Both the position numbers and the translations under genes were made by a program. This document shows positions 18,215-26,332 of a DNA stretch of 64,000 nt, one piece after another. Where the stretch lies: assembly GCF_014062345.1 (NCBI RefSeq), contig NZ_JACGLS010000002.1, positions 124,001-188,000 of the forward strand, read 5' to 3'. This DNA is from Tenacibaculum pelagium (lineage in GTDB: Bacteria; Bacteroidota; Bacteroidia; Flavobacteriales; Flavobacteriaceae). The notes under the pieces were generated by a model. The model did not search any database, was not told the origin of the DNA, and saw only the letters and a program-made list of their open reading frames with translations. Position 1 is the first letter of the stretch; every line of letters begins with the position of its first letter.

Positions 18215-18817
18215 TTATTTTTTAAATGAATAAAAAACCGTGTCATCAATTACCGCATAAACACCACCTCTTATTAAAAATTCATAAATATGATTAGCCG
18301 TATAATTCATATTTACTAATGGCTGAAATAAATATTGTGTGTAAGAGTAATGCTTAGAAATATAACTAATCGCCCTATATAACTCATATGTTTTTGGGTT
18401 TTCATTAATCTTCTTTTCTCTGAAGTAATCATTAAACTCTTGAGAAAACTCATCACTCATAACCATTTTATGAACTTCATCATAACTATCGTTATACTCA
18501 TAATTTGTTGGAAAAACAATATCGTTAAAAAAGCTTACATTCTCAATATCCACTTTTCTTTCCTCAAAATCCGATTTCAAAAAATCTCTCATTTGTATAT
18601 TTTTATTATCAGTATTATCGATTATACCACCTTTTCTCCAATCATTTAAATATCTATTCATTCTAAAAGATAACTCTTTCTTATTTTTAAAAGGTTCAAA
18701 TATGGTGTTAACTTCTTTCTCACTAATATTATCCATAAACAATGTATTATATAGCCCTCTTCTAGTGATTCTATCCACTTCACAAAATTCTAACCAGTCT
18801 TTAATAATTGTTTTCAT
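18215..18817 (-). CDS. Unknown 200-residue protein, candidate orphan immunity protein
   Basis: A soluble, largely helical and acidic protein (MKTIIKDWLEFCEVDRITRR...). The middle is rich in D/E/F/Y (FNDIVFPTNYEYNDSYDEVHK), and the C-terminal segment is YTANHIYEFLIRGGVYAVIDDTVFYSFKK. Not recognised. It sits between SUKH-like immunity genes and begins three bases after the stop of an open tail (18821-18934). That context suggests an immunity protein, but no domain supports this. Confidence 0.6.
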   Translation of the reverse strand: MKTIIKDWLEFCEVDRITRRGLYNTLFMDNISEKEVNTIFEPFKNKKELSFRMNRYLNDWRKGGIIDNTDNKNIQMRDFLKSDFEERKVDIENVSFFNDIVFPTNYEYNDSYDEVHKMVMSDEFSQEFNDYFREKKINENPKTYELYRAISYISKHYSYTQYLFQPLVNMNYTANHIYEFLIRGGVYAVIDDTVFYSFKK

Positions 18818-18820
18818 ATA

Positions 18821-18934
18821 CTACTCTATTTTTATCAATTCAGGAAGTAAATCTGGAGCTATTTTCCATTTTTCTACTAAAGCTTTTATTCCAATATTAA
18901 ATTCATTTAAGGTCTCACTCCCTTTAATTATTTC
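18821..18934 (-). pseudogene. Protein C-terminal remnant upstream of the 200-residue gene
   Basis: A 37-codon open tail with no start signal, ending KALVEKWKIAPDLLPELIKIE-stop. It has protein-like composition (amphipathic helix followed by a proline-containing end). Its stop lies three bases before the next ATG. It overlaps the last bases of the 188-residue gene in another frame. Best read as the tail of a toxin or other upstream gene whose body has been lost. Confidence 0.5.
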
Positions 18935-19490
18935 TTACCCTCCAAAAATCCTCTCCCCAGTTTTTATATAATTGTTCAAATCTAATTTCATCATAAAGTT
19001 CCTCTTCTGATACTTCAAGCATTACCAAATCACGAACAAAATCAAATATATTTGATGAAATTTTATAAATTTCTTGCGACATAGTTTGAATAAAAATACA
19101 ATCCTTTTCTTCATTCCTTGTCCCTAAAAGAACTGCTCCACTATGACCGCACATCGCAATTGGCAAATAACCAGCTTCTGCCCAATCATCGTCATCTTCA
19201 AACCCTGAAATTGTTGACTCTAGAGAATGAAAATTATGAAACATGACTTCATCACTATTCGTATCATAGTTTTCTGGAAAATAAACTATTCCTGCGCAAT
19301 ACTGCTCACGATCTTTGTTATAAATATACTTGATATGATTATTTACTTCACTCACATCGAAAATCTTTGTAAAATTTCTAAAAATAGGAGGTAATTCTAT
19401 TCCATATTCTAATTCAGAGACTAACACTTTCTCGTTCAATGGTCGAGTACGTAGAAGCTCAAACCCCCTCTTTAAAACTTTATTCTTCAT
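18924..19490 (-). CDS. SUKH/SMI1-KNR4-like immunity protein
   Basis: A 188-residue soluble protein. An N-terminal ELEYGIELPPIFRNFTKIFD resembles the 'lelGv.LP..f..fl' opening of SMI1/KNR4 (SUKH) proteins, and AEAGYLPIAMCGHSGAVLLGT resembles the central strand region with G..I/L.L. SUKH proteins are the commonest immunity proteins of contact-dependent and polymorphic toxin systems, binding and blocking the cognate toxin. An open tail (19497-19622) ends seven bases upstream. Family assignment is by eye. Confidence 0.65.
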   Translation of the reverse strand: MKNKVLKRGFELLRTRPLNEKVLVSELEYGIELPPIFRNFTKIFDVSEVNNHIKYIYNKDREQYCAGIVYFPENYDTNSDEVMFHNFHSLESTISGFEDDDDWAEAGYLPIAMCGHSGAVLLGTRNEEKDCIFIQTMSQEIYKISSNIFDFVRDLVMLEVSEEELYDEIRFEQLYKNWGEDFWRVRNN

Positions 19491-19496
19491 AATATA

Positions 19497-19622
19497 CTAT
19501 TTATTAAAATTTAGTGATGGGAAAAAGTCTCTAATTACTGGGAATTTGTCCATTAAACTTGCTCCTCCCGAATGAGGGAAACCTTGATATTTAACAGTAC
19601 TAGAAAGAGTTGGTGTATTCTT
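19497..19622 (-). pseudogene. Toxin C-terminus remnant upstream of a SUKH-like gene
   Basis: A 41-codon tail with no start, running from an in-frame stop to TAG. It reads in part TVKYQGFPHSGGASLMDKFP and ends RDFFPSLNFNK. The composition is clearly protein-like, with H/S/G/D/K clusters as in nuclease-type toxin ends. Its stop is six bases before the SUKH-like ATG, as in intact toxin-immunity pairs. The rest of the gene is absent. Confidence 0.55.
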
Positions 19623-19661
19623 TTATAATAAGAAACATTTCTTAAATTTTTGAGCATAAAT

Positions 19662-20114
19662 TTATTTTACAAGCATACTTAAAAAATTATCGAAGCTTTC
19701 TGCTAAAAATATAATTGAATCTTCCAAATCCTCATCAGTTCTACAAAAATAAACACTTCCATAATCTACCTCTTGAACAGAGATAATAAATTTCCATCCT
19801 CCAAGATCACCTCCGAAAGCAACATATCTATTTTGAAACATTATTTCATTAAGATTATTAAATATACTCTGTAATGATAAATCATGCTCAATATTAAAAG
19901 GATAAAATATGTCCAACTCCTTACTAATATTATTTAAAACGAAATATCGCTCTTCAATTTCAATGGGATTAAACTTCATTAAAAAATTAAAAAAGTCAAT
20001 TGGAAATTTAATCTTATTCGCTAATTCAAATTGAAGAATTTCTTCTCTTAAAGGTAACCTTGATGCTTTTTTTATTGTTAAATTATTCATGTTTTGTTCC
20101 TGCTCATTTTTCAT
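19662..20114 (-). CDS. SMI1/KNR4 (SUKH) family immunity protein
   Basis: Start set at the ATG at 20114 (MKNEQEQNMNNLTIKKAS); the longer frame depends on TTG. The SUKH pattern is clear: FELANKIKFPIDFFNFLMKFN near the N-terminus, then FGGDLGGWKFIISV, VYFCRTDED and a final IIFLAESFDNFLSMLVK. It probably neutralises a polymorphic toxin that is not encoded nearby. It is the first gene of the island and overlaps the stop of a broken frame upstream (20104-20244). Confidence 0.85.
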   Translation of the reverse strand: MKNEQEQNMNNLTIKKASRLPLREEILQFELANKIKFPIDFFNFLMKFNPIEIEERYFVLNNISKELDIFYPFNIEHDLSLQSIFNNLNEIMFQNRYVAFGGDLGGWKFIISVQEVDYGSVYFCRTDEDLEDSIIFLAESFDNFLSMLVK

Positions 20115-20244
20115 ATCCAATATATGAAACTATTGCTTCGTGATCTACTATTTTTAACAATTACATTATGCATTCTTCCTCCTAAAACTAAACATCTCCT
20201 TTCACTCTTATATAACCTAACTTTTCTTCTAATTCATCACTTTT
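20104..20244 (-). pseudogene. Frameshifted remnant between gldA and the SUKH gene
   Basis: Three consecutive frame pieces read like one protein end broken by indels: SDELEEKLGYIRVKGDV, then CLVLGGRMHNVIVK, then IVDHEAIVSYIGYEK-stop. The last stop (TGA at 20104-20106) overlaps the SUKH start. The pieces keep order and have protein-like composition, which fits a decaying toxin tail. Proof needs a homologue. Confidence 0.4.
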
Positions 20245-21138
20245 TTAATTTGTCAACTCTCTAAATAAGTTTTCTAAATTTTTATTTTCAGCATTTAAAC
20301 CAAGAATTTTCAATCCGTTTTCTTGAGCGAAATCAAAAATCATAGGACGCATATCCTCATCAGATTCAAAAGACAGAACCCAGTTATTTTCAGTAGTATT
20401 TTTAAATGATGTAATATTTGGTAATCGCTTAACAAATTGCTCTTCTAACTTATAATCAAAAGTTACACGAATTACTTGTTCATTACTTGTTTTAAGTTCA
20501 GATATTGGTTTATCAATTACCAATTTTCCTTTATTAATAATAATAACACGATCGCAAACTGCTTCTACCTCTTGCATAATATGTGTAGAAAGTAAAACCG
20601 TTTTATCTTTACCTAACTCTTTTATTAGTTCTCGAATCTCAACTAGTTGATTTGGGTCTAAACCAGTTGTAGGTTCATCTAAAATTAATACTTCTGGATC
20701 ATGTAAAATAGCAGCAGCTAAACCTACTCTTTGTCGATACCCTTTTGATAATTGATGTATCTTTTTATGAGCTTCAACAGTTAACCCTACTTTTTCAATT
20801 ACCTCATTAATTTTACTTTTTTCTACTTGATGAATTGATGCTTGAAATTGTAAATATTCACGCACATACATGTCTAAATACAACGGATTATGCTCTGGTA
20901 AATATCCAATGTTTTTTTGAGCATCAATAGGATTTGTAATAACATCTACTCCACTAACCAAAACAACACCTTCATTTGGCTGAATAAATCCAGTTAAGAT
21001 TTTCATTGTGGTAGATTTCCCTGCTCCGTTTGGACCTAAAAAACCAACAATCTCTCCTTTATTAGCTTCAAAAGAAATATTATTTACAGCTTTTTGAGTT
21101 CCGTAAACTTTAGATATCGAGGTAAGTTGTATTGACAT
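20245..21138 (-). CDS. gldA: Gliding motility ABC transporter ATP-binding protein GldA
   Basis: A 297-residue ABC ATPase. Walker A GPNGAGKSTT, signature LSKGYRQRVGL and Walker B VLILDEPTTGLD are followed by the switch STHIMQEVEAVCDRV. A C-terminal 80-residue domain is present as in GldA. GldA works with the membrane proteins GldF and GldG, required for gliding in Flavobacterium johnsoniae; neither is in this window. folA starts three bases upstream. Assignment to GldA over other ABC proteins rests on length and overall similarity. Confidence 0.85.
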   Translation of the reverse strand: MSIQLTSISKVYGTQKAVNNISFEANKGEIVGFLGPNGAGKSTTMKILTGFIQPNEGVVLVSGVDVITNPIDAQKNIGYLPEHNPLYLDMYVREYLQFQASIHQVEKSKINEVIEKVGLTVEAHKKIHQLSKGYRQRVGLAAAILHDPEVLILDEPTTGLDPNQLVEIRELIKELGKDKTVLLSTHIMQEVEAVCDRVIIINKGKLVIDKPISELKTSNEQVIRVTFDYKLEEQFVKRLPNITSFKNTTENNWVLSFESDEDMRPMIFDFAQENGLKILGLNAENKNLENLFRELTN

Positions 21139-21141
21139 AAA

Positions 21142-21627
21142 TTATTTTCTTATGTAAGAAACGAAACTGTAGTCGTATTTATTTTTTTCGTCTGCTTTAA
21201 AATCTTCTCGAGCCACTTCTTTCCAAACATTCATATCAATTTCAGGAAAGAAAACATCGGCTTCAAAATCGTGATGTACAATGGTAATATCCAGTTTATC
21301 AACTAAACCTTTTTCAATTGCTTGTTTATAAATCTGTGCGCCACCAATAATAAACGCATCATCATCTTTTGAGATCTCTAAAGCATCTTCTATTGAATTT
21401 GCTATCAAACAACCATCTTTAAAATAATCTTGATTTCTAGTAATAATAACCGAAGTTCTATTTGGTAATGGTTTACCAATACTTTCAAAAGTATTACGCC
21501 CCATTAAAATATGATGCCCTGAAGTAACTTTTTTAAAACGTTTTAAATCGGCAGGAAGGTGCCAAATTAAGTCATTGTCTTTTCCTAAAGCATTATTTTT
21601 TGCTATTGCAGCAATTATTGTAATCAT
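21142..21627 (-). CDS. folA: Dihydrofolate reductase
   Basis: A 161-residue DHFR reducing dihydrofolate to tetrahydrofolate with NADPH. It shows MITIIAAIAKNNALGKDNDLIWHLPADL (catalytic acid D in the LPADL loop), GRNTFESIGKPLPNR for NADPH binding and IIGGAQIY near the C-terminus. It lies downstream of thyA, whose reaction produces dihydrofolate, with a small gene between them. Spacing of 3-5 bases on both sides points to cotranscription. Confidence 0.96.
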   Translation of the reverse strand: MITIIAAIAKNNALGKDNDLIWHLPADLKRFKKVTSGHHILMGRNTFESIGKPLPNRTSVIITRNQDYFKDGCLIANSIEDALEISKDDDAFIIGGAQIYKQAIEKGLVDKLDITIVHHDFEADVFFPEIDMNVWKEVAREDFKADEKNKYDYSFVSYIRK

Positions 21628-21631
21628 AAAA

Positions 21632-21817
21632 TTATATACTCTTTGCCCACTCTTTAATATAACTGGTTAAATCTCTTTTTCGAGTAATAGCTTCATCTAA
21701 AACTTCAGTTTTTATATTATCAACCAAAGTTTTAATTGCTACCAGTACTTTTTCATCATTAATATCAGCTATTCTTTCGTAAAGGGAATCTTTTAAAACA
21801 TCAACATTTGTAGTCAT
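21632..21817 (-). CDS. Small hypothetical protein between thyA and folA
   Basis: Start taken at the ATG at 21817 (MTTNVDVLKDSLYERIADIN). 61 residues, acidic and helical, ending AITRKRDLTSYIKEWAKSI. The shape recalls short antitoxin or addiction-module proteins, but no toxin partner is adjacent. It ends four bases before folA, so it is translated as part of the thyA-folA-gldA cluster. No confident family. Confidence 0.6.
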   Translation of the reverse strand: MTTNVDVLKDSLYERIADINDEKVLVAIKTLVDNIKTEVLDEAITRKRDLTSYIKEWAKSI

Positions 21818-21880
21818 CTTTATTAGTTTTTGGATTCTATTCACAAAGTTACTAAAGAAACCACCAAAAATAAAGTTAAA

Positions 21881-22705
21881 TTACACAGCTACAACACCTT
21901 TTATATGTGGATGCGGATTATAATCTACTAGCTCAAAATCTTCAAAAGTAAAATCTTCAATGTTTTTTATTGCTGGATTGATTTTCATTGTTGGCAATAC
22001 TCTAGGTTCACGAGATAATTGTAACTCTAATTGCTCGATATGGTTGCTATAAATATGTGCATCACCAAAAGTATGAATAAACTCACCTGCTTCGTAACCA
22101 CAAACTTGTGCCATCATCATTGTAAACAATGCATAACTCGCAATATTAAAAGGAACTCCTAAAAAGACATCTGCACTACGTTGATATAATTGACAAGACA
22201 ACTTACCATCTGCTACATAAAACTGAAAGAAAGCATGACAAGGAGGTAAAGCTGCTTTTCCATTCGCTACATTTTCTGAAAAAGAAACCGAAGTATCAGG
22301 CAACACTGATGGATTCCAAGCAGAAACCAACATTCTCCTAGAATTAGGATTGTTTTTTAAAGTTTCAATAACTTCTTTTATTTGATCAACCTCATCACTA
22401 TTCCAGTTACGCCATTGGTGGCCATAAACCGGACCTAAATCTCCATTCTCATCTGCCCAAGCATTCCAAATTTTAACTCCGTTATCTTTTAGGTAATTAA
22501 TATTTGTATCACCTTTTATAAACCACAATAATTCATAAATAATAGATTTAAGATGTAATTTTTTTGTGGTTACCATTGGAAAACCTTCACTTAAATCAAA
22601 TCGCATTTGATGACCAAAAACACTTTTTGTTCCTGTACCAGTTCTGTCTCCTTTTTCGTTTCCGTTTTCTAAAACGTGCTTTACTAAATCTAAATATTGC
22701 TTCAT
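21881..22705 (-). CDS. thyA: Thymidylate synthase
   Basis: A 274-residue ThyA that methylates dUMP to dTMP using methylene-tetrahydrofolate. The catalytic cysteine lies in [12 protein letters not shown]. The substrate-binding [23 protein letters not shown] and the C-terminal [10 protein letters not shown] are present. Length is normal. First gene of the thyA-(small)-folA-gldA run. Confidence 0.98.
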   Translation of the reverse strand: MKQYLDLVKHVLENGNEKGDRTGTGTKSVFGHQMRFDLSEGFPMVTTKKLHLKSIIYELLWFIKGDTNINYLKDNGVKIWNAWADENGDLGPVYGHQWRNWNSDEVDQIKEVIETLKNNPNSRRMLVSAWNPSVLPDTSVSFSENVANGKAALPPCHAFFQFYVADGKLSCQLYQRSADVFLGVPFNIASYALFTMMMAQVCGYEAGEFIHTFGDAHIYSNHIEQLELQLSREPRVLPTMKINPAIKNIEDFTFEDFELVDYNPHPHIKGVVAV

Positions 22706-22732
22706 CTTCTTACTTGTGATTTTTGTAAAAAT

Positions 22733-22766
22733 AAAAAAGCTTCAACATTTAATATTGAAGCTTTTA
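22733..22766 (-). terminator. Intrinsic terminator after the nucleoside transporter gene
   Basis: AAAAGCTTCAA / TTGAAGCTTTT hairpin followed on the minus strand by a T run. It separates the transporter transcript from thyA. Confidence 0.75.
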
Positions 22767-22816
22767 AAAATTATATTAATAAGTTATTAACTATTTTTAA
22801 TTTAAATAGTGACTCA

Positions 22817-24544
22817 CTACCCAATAATCATACCTGCAATTGTTGCTGACATTAAAGAAGCAATAGTTCCTCCAATTAAAGCTTTCATTCCAAATTCTGA
22901 TAATGTTTTACGTTGCCCTGGCGCTAAAGAACCGATACCACCAATTTGAATACCGATTGATGCAAAATTTGCAAATCCACATAACATATAAGTTGCCATA
23001 ATAATCGACTTATTATACGTTAAATGTGTTGCGCTAGCAACATTCTTTAACTCTGCTAATTGGATATAACCAACAAACTCACTAGCTGCTAATTTTATAC
23101 CTAATAACTGCCCCATTAAAGCCATATCTTCTTTTGCAACACCAATTAACCACATTAATGGTGCAAATACATATCCTAAAATTGCTTCTAATGAAAATTT
23201 AGCGTACGAAGTATTTTCAGCCATCCAAGTATTTAAAGTAGTAACATCTCCTACCCAACCTAAAATTCCATTTATCATGGCTATAAAAGCAATAAAAACT
23301 AATAACATTGCTGCTACATTCATTGCTAAATTTAATCCTTCTGTTGTTCCGTTTGCGATAGCATCTAAAATATTCGATCCTATTTTTTCAGATGAAACTT
23401 GCACATCTGTATTTACTTCTTCTGTTTGTGGGTATAAAATTTTAGATATAATAATTGCTCCTGGTGCTGCCATTACAGATGCTGCTAATAAATGTTTTGC
23501 ATACATTAATCTTAATGCTTCATCATCTCCTCCTAAGAAACCAATGTAGGCTGCTAATACCGCTCCTGCAACCGTTGCCATACCACCAATCATTACCAAT
23601 AACATCTCCGACTTATTCATTTTTTCTAAATAAGCCTTAATTAATAATGGTGCTTCTGTTTGACCTAAGAAAATATTTCCTGCTACAGATAAACTCTCTG
23701 CTCCAGATATTTTTAATCCTTTAGATAATAACCAAGCTAATCCTTTTACTACTTTCTGAATTAATCCTAAATAGAATAATAAAGAAGTTAAAGCTGAAAA
23801 GAAAATAATCGTTGGTAATACCTGAAAAGCAAAAATAAAACCGAAAGATCCCATATCAGCTACCAAACCACTAAATAAGAATTCACTACCTGCCCTTGTA
23901 AAATCTAATACACTTACAAATAAACCTCCTACAAATTCAAAAGCCTTTTGCACAAAAGGTATTTTTAAAACTCCAATTGCTATCAATAATTGAAAAGCCA
24001 AACCTAACCCTACTGTTTTCCAATCAATACTTTTTCTATTTGAACTGAATAAAAAAGCTACTATTAAAAGTACAATCATACCTAAAACCCCTCTCCAAAG
24101 ACTACTCATAGAAAAACCTTGGCTAGGAACTATTTGGTTAGATGTTTCTGCTACAGCCTCTACAACTTCTTTAACTTCAGCAACTACTGGTACTGTATTA
24201 GAATCTTTAAACTTGTACAATACATTCTTTTCCGATAAGGTTAATGCGTCATCTGTTAATTCAACTACATTATAATAACGTACTGTATCGTTAGGCTGTT
24301 TGTAATTAAATATCAATAAATTATTTTGATGAATATAATTACCATTTGCTTGTAAACTATCTTTTGCTACAAGTGAGTAATTAAAATTTCCTTCAGTTAA
24401 ATTTAAAACATCTGATGGATTGATAGCAACTACCGAACTACCATCTGTAGTAGTAATTGATGAAAAATTCCACTTCTTTTCAATGCTTTGACCAAAAGTT
24501 ACCATTGATGCACAAAGCATTATGAAAATAAATAATTTCTTCAT
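22817..24544 (-). CDS. CNT-family nucleoside transporter with extra secreted N-terminal domain
   Basis: A 575-residue protein. Residues 145-575 are a concentrative nucleoside transporter (NupC/Nuc_recog/gate pattern: LFYLGLIQKVVKGLAWLL, SLSVAGNIFLGQTEAPLLIKAYL, GFANFASIGIQIGGIGSLAPGQR). Ahead of this lie a signal peptide (MKKLFIFIMLCASMVTFGQ) and about 110 residues of beta-rich, lipocalin-like sequence (WNFSSITTTDGSS...). NupC of E. coli lacks this part. It likely imports nucleosides with Na+ or H+, and the extra domain would face the periplasm. It is cotranscribed with the nuclease gene 18 bases upstream. Confidence 0.88.
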   Translation of the reverse strand: MKKLFIFIMLCASMVTFGQSIEKKWNFSSITTTDGSSVVAINPSDVLNLTEGNFNYSLVAKDSLQANGNYIHQNNLLIFNYKQPNDTVRYYNVVELTDDALTLSEKNVLYKFKDSNTVPVVAEVKEVVEAVAETSNQIVPSQGFSMSSLWRGVLGMIVLLIVAFLFSSNRKSIDWKTVGLGLAFQLLIAIGVLKIPFVQKAFEFVGGLFVSVLDFTRAGSEFLFSGLVADMGSFGFIFAFQVLPTIIFFSALTSLLFYLGLIQKVVKGLAWLLSKGLKISGAESLSVAGNIFLGQTEAPLLIKAYLEKMNKSEMLLVMIGGMATVAGAVLAAYIGFLGGDDEALRLMYAKHLLAASVMAAPGAIIISKILYPQTEEVNTDVQVSSEKIGSNILDAIANGTTEGLNLAMNVAAMLLVFIAFIAMINGILGWVGDVTTLNTWMAENTSYAKFSLEAILGYVFAPLMWLIGVAKEDMALMGQLLGIKLAASEFVGYIQLAELKNVASATHLTYNKSIIMATYMLCGFANFASIGIQIGGIGSLAPGQRKTLSEFGMKALIGGTIASLMSATIAGMIIG

Positions 24545-24561
24545 TACGTTTATTTTAATTT

Positions 24562-25173
24562 TTAAGATCGTTTGCTAATTTCGTCACGAATTTTTGCTGC
24601 TAGTTCATAGTTTTCATCAGCAACAGCTTCGTTTAATTGTTCGTTTAATTCTTGTAGTGATAAGTGACCATAACCACCTCCCTCAGAAGCTATTTCTTCT
24701 TCTAAAGAAAATTCTATTTCATCAGATTCTAGATCCTCTTCAATAGTTAACTCTTCATCCATTTTTAAATAAATACCTGCTTTATCTAAAATATTTTCAA
24801 AGGTAAAAATTGGCGCTTGAAAACGAACTGCTAATGCAATTGCATCAGATGTGCGTGTATCTATCACCTCTTCTATTCCATCTCTTATACAAGTTAAACT
24901 TGAGTAAAAAACACCATCAACCAATTTATGAATGATTACTTGCTTTACTTCTATAGAAAATCTATCAGCAAATGTTTTAAATAAATCGTGAGTAAGCGGT
25001 CTTGGTGGACGAATTTCTTTTTCTAAAGCTATCGCAATAGATTGAGCTTCAAAAGCTCCAATAATTATGGGAAGTGTTCTTGTTCCTTCCATTTCACTTA
25101 GCACTAATGCATAAGCTCCACTTTGGGTTTGGCTATATGAAATCCCCTTAATAGTTAGTTTAATTAAACTCAT
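24562..25173 (-). CDS. Bifunctional nuclease-domain protein with UVR motif
   Basis: A 203-residue protein. The N-terminal DUF151/BFN domain runs from about residue 1 to 135 (LPIIIGAFEAQSIAIALE ... RTSDAIALAVRFQAPIF). A C-terminal UvrB/UvrC-type motif follows (LNEQLNEAVADENYELAAKI). The founding plant member has RNase and DNase activity; bacterial roles are not settled. Its place immediately upstream of a nucleoside transporter suggests a link with nucleic-acid scavenging, which is inference. Confidence 0.88.
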   Translation of the reverse strand: MSLIKLTIKGISYSQTQSGAYALVLSEMEGTRTLPIIIGAFEAQSIAIALEKEIRPPRPLTHDLFKTFADRFSIEVKQVIIHKLVDGVFYSSLTCIRDGIEEVIDTRTSDAIALAVRFQAPIFTFENILDKAGIYLKMDEELTIEEDLESDEIEFSLEEEIASEGGGYGHLSLQELNEQLNEAVADENYELAAKIRDEISKRS

Positions 25174-25194
25174 GTATCAATCGTCATAAATAAC

Positions 25195-25245
25195 AAAAAG
25201 CTGTCTAATTTTAGGCGCTACGCTTAAAATTTAGACAGCCTTTTT
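25195..25245. terminator. Long hairpin terminator after etfA
   Basis: GCTGTCTAA / TTAGACAGC outer stem extended inward by TTTTAGGCG / CGCTTAAAA. T runs lie on both sides, so it can stop transcription from either direction. Confidence 0.75.
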
Positions 25246-25317
25246 ATATGGGCACAATTTACTAAAAATTATGAGTACATCTCTAATTTATAGAAAAAGA
25301 AAAATTACCCAGTAAAA

Positions 25318-26271
25318 TTACGCTTGTTTAAAAGCTTTTAACTTCTCTACTAATTGAGGTACAACTTCAAAAGCATCACCAACAATACCATAATCTGCAG
25401 CCTTAAAGAAAGGTGCTTCAGCATCTGTATTGATAACTACTTTTACTTTTGATGCATTGATACCTGCTAAATGCTGAATTGCCCCAGAAATACCTATTGC
25501 AATATATAAGTTAGACGCCACTGGCTTACCAGTTTGACCTACGTGCTCACTGTGAGGACGCCATCCTAAATCTGATACTGGTTTAGAACAAGCAGTAGCT
25601 GCTCCTAAAACATCAGCTAATTCTTCAATCATTCCCCAGTTTTCAGGTCCTTTCATTCCTCTACCAGCAGAAACAACGATATCTGCATCTGCAATAGTAA
25701 CAGTACCTGTAGCTTTACTAATACTTTCTGATTTCACTCCTAATTCTGGTAAAGTAGCATCAAATGACTCAGTTGAACCTGACACTGCATTTTCATGAGC
25801 TCCATATGAGTTTTTAGCAACTCCAACTACTTTTTTCTCTGTTGAAATTTCAGTATTGTTAAATCCTTTATTTGAAAAAGCTTTTCTTTTTACTACAAAT
25901 GGACTTGTGCTACTTGGCAATGCAACTGTGTTTGAAGCATATCCTGCATCTAAAGCTACCGCTACTAATGGACCAACTGTTAATCCGTCAATACTAGAAT
26001 CAACAACAACAACATTTGAACCTTTTGCAACAGCAACTTGTTTAATAACTGAAGCGTATGCTTTTGCATTAAAAGAAGTTAAATCGCTTTTAACCTCTAC
26101 AACTTTTTCAGCTCCGTAAGCGTATAACTCTGATGCATCTCCTCCATTAATGGTTAATACAACCATTTCACTACCTAATTGCTCAGCTACTTTTTTTCCG
26201 TATGAAACTACTTCAAACGCAGTTTTTTTAAATTTTCCTTCCGATGAATCGGCAAAAACTAATACAGACAT
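25318..26271 (-). CDS. etfA: Electron transfer flavoprotein alpha subunit
   Basis: A 317-residue FixB/EtfA. The C-terminal FAD domain is well preserved (SAGRGMKGPENW, GWRPHSEHVGQTGKPV, LYIAIGISGAIQHLAGI, NTDAEAPFFKAADYGIVGD). With EtfB it passes electrons from acyl-CoA and other dehydrogenases to the quinone pool through ETF:quinone oxidoreductase. It lies 61 bases downstream of etfB on the same strand. Confidence 0.96.
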   Translation of the reverse strand: MSVLVFADSSEGKFKKTAFEVVSYGKKVAEQLGSEMVVLTINGGDASELYAYGAEKVVEVKSDLTSFNAKAYASVIKQVAVAKGSNVVVVDSSIDGLTVGPLVAVALDAGYASNTVALPSSTSPFVVKRKAFSNKGFNNTEISTEKKVVGVAKNSYGAHENAVSGSTESFDATLPELGVKSESISKATGTVTIADADIVVSAGRGMKGPENWGMIEELADVLGAATACSKPVSDLGWRPHSEHVGQTGKPVASNLYIAIGISGAIQHLAGINASKVKVVINTDAEAPFFKAADYGIVGDAFEVVPQLVEKLKAFKQA

Positions 26272-26332
26272 ATTTTTATTTTTTTATGTTACTAAGAGAG
26301 TACTCTTAATAAACTTGATTTAAATTTTATAA

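Noticed and set aside
18440..18971. Plus-strand frames across the immunity-like island
   Set aside because: They run against conserved minus-strand frames and have no start signals; the hydrophobic composition is typical of antisense AT-rich DNA.
25195..25245. Hairpin after etfA as a riboswitch or small RNA
   Set aside because: It has no start signal or conserved aptamer core; the long stem with T runs fits a terminator.
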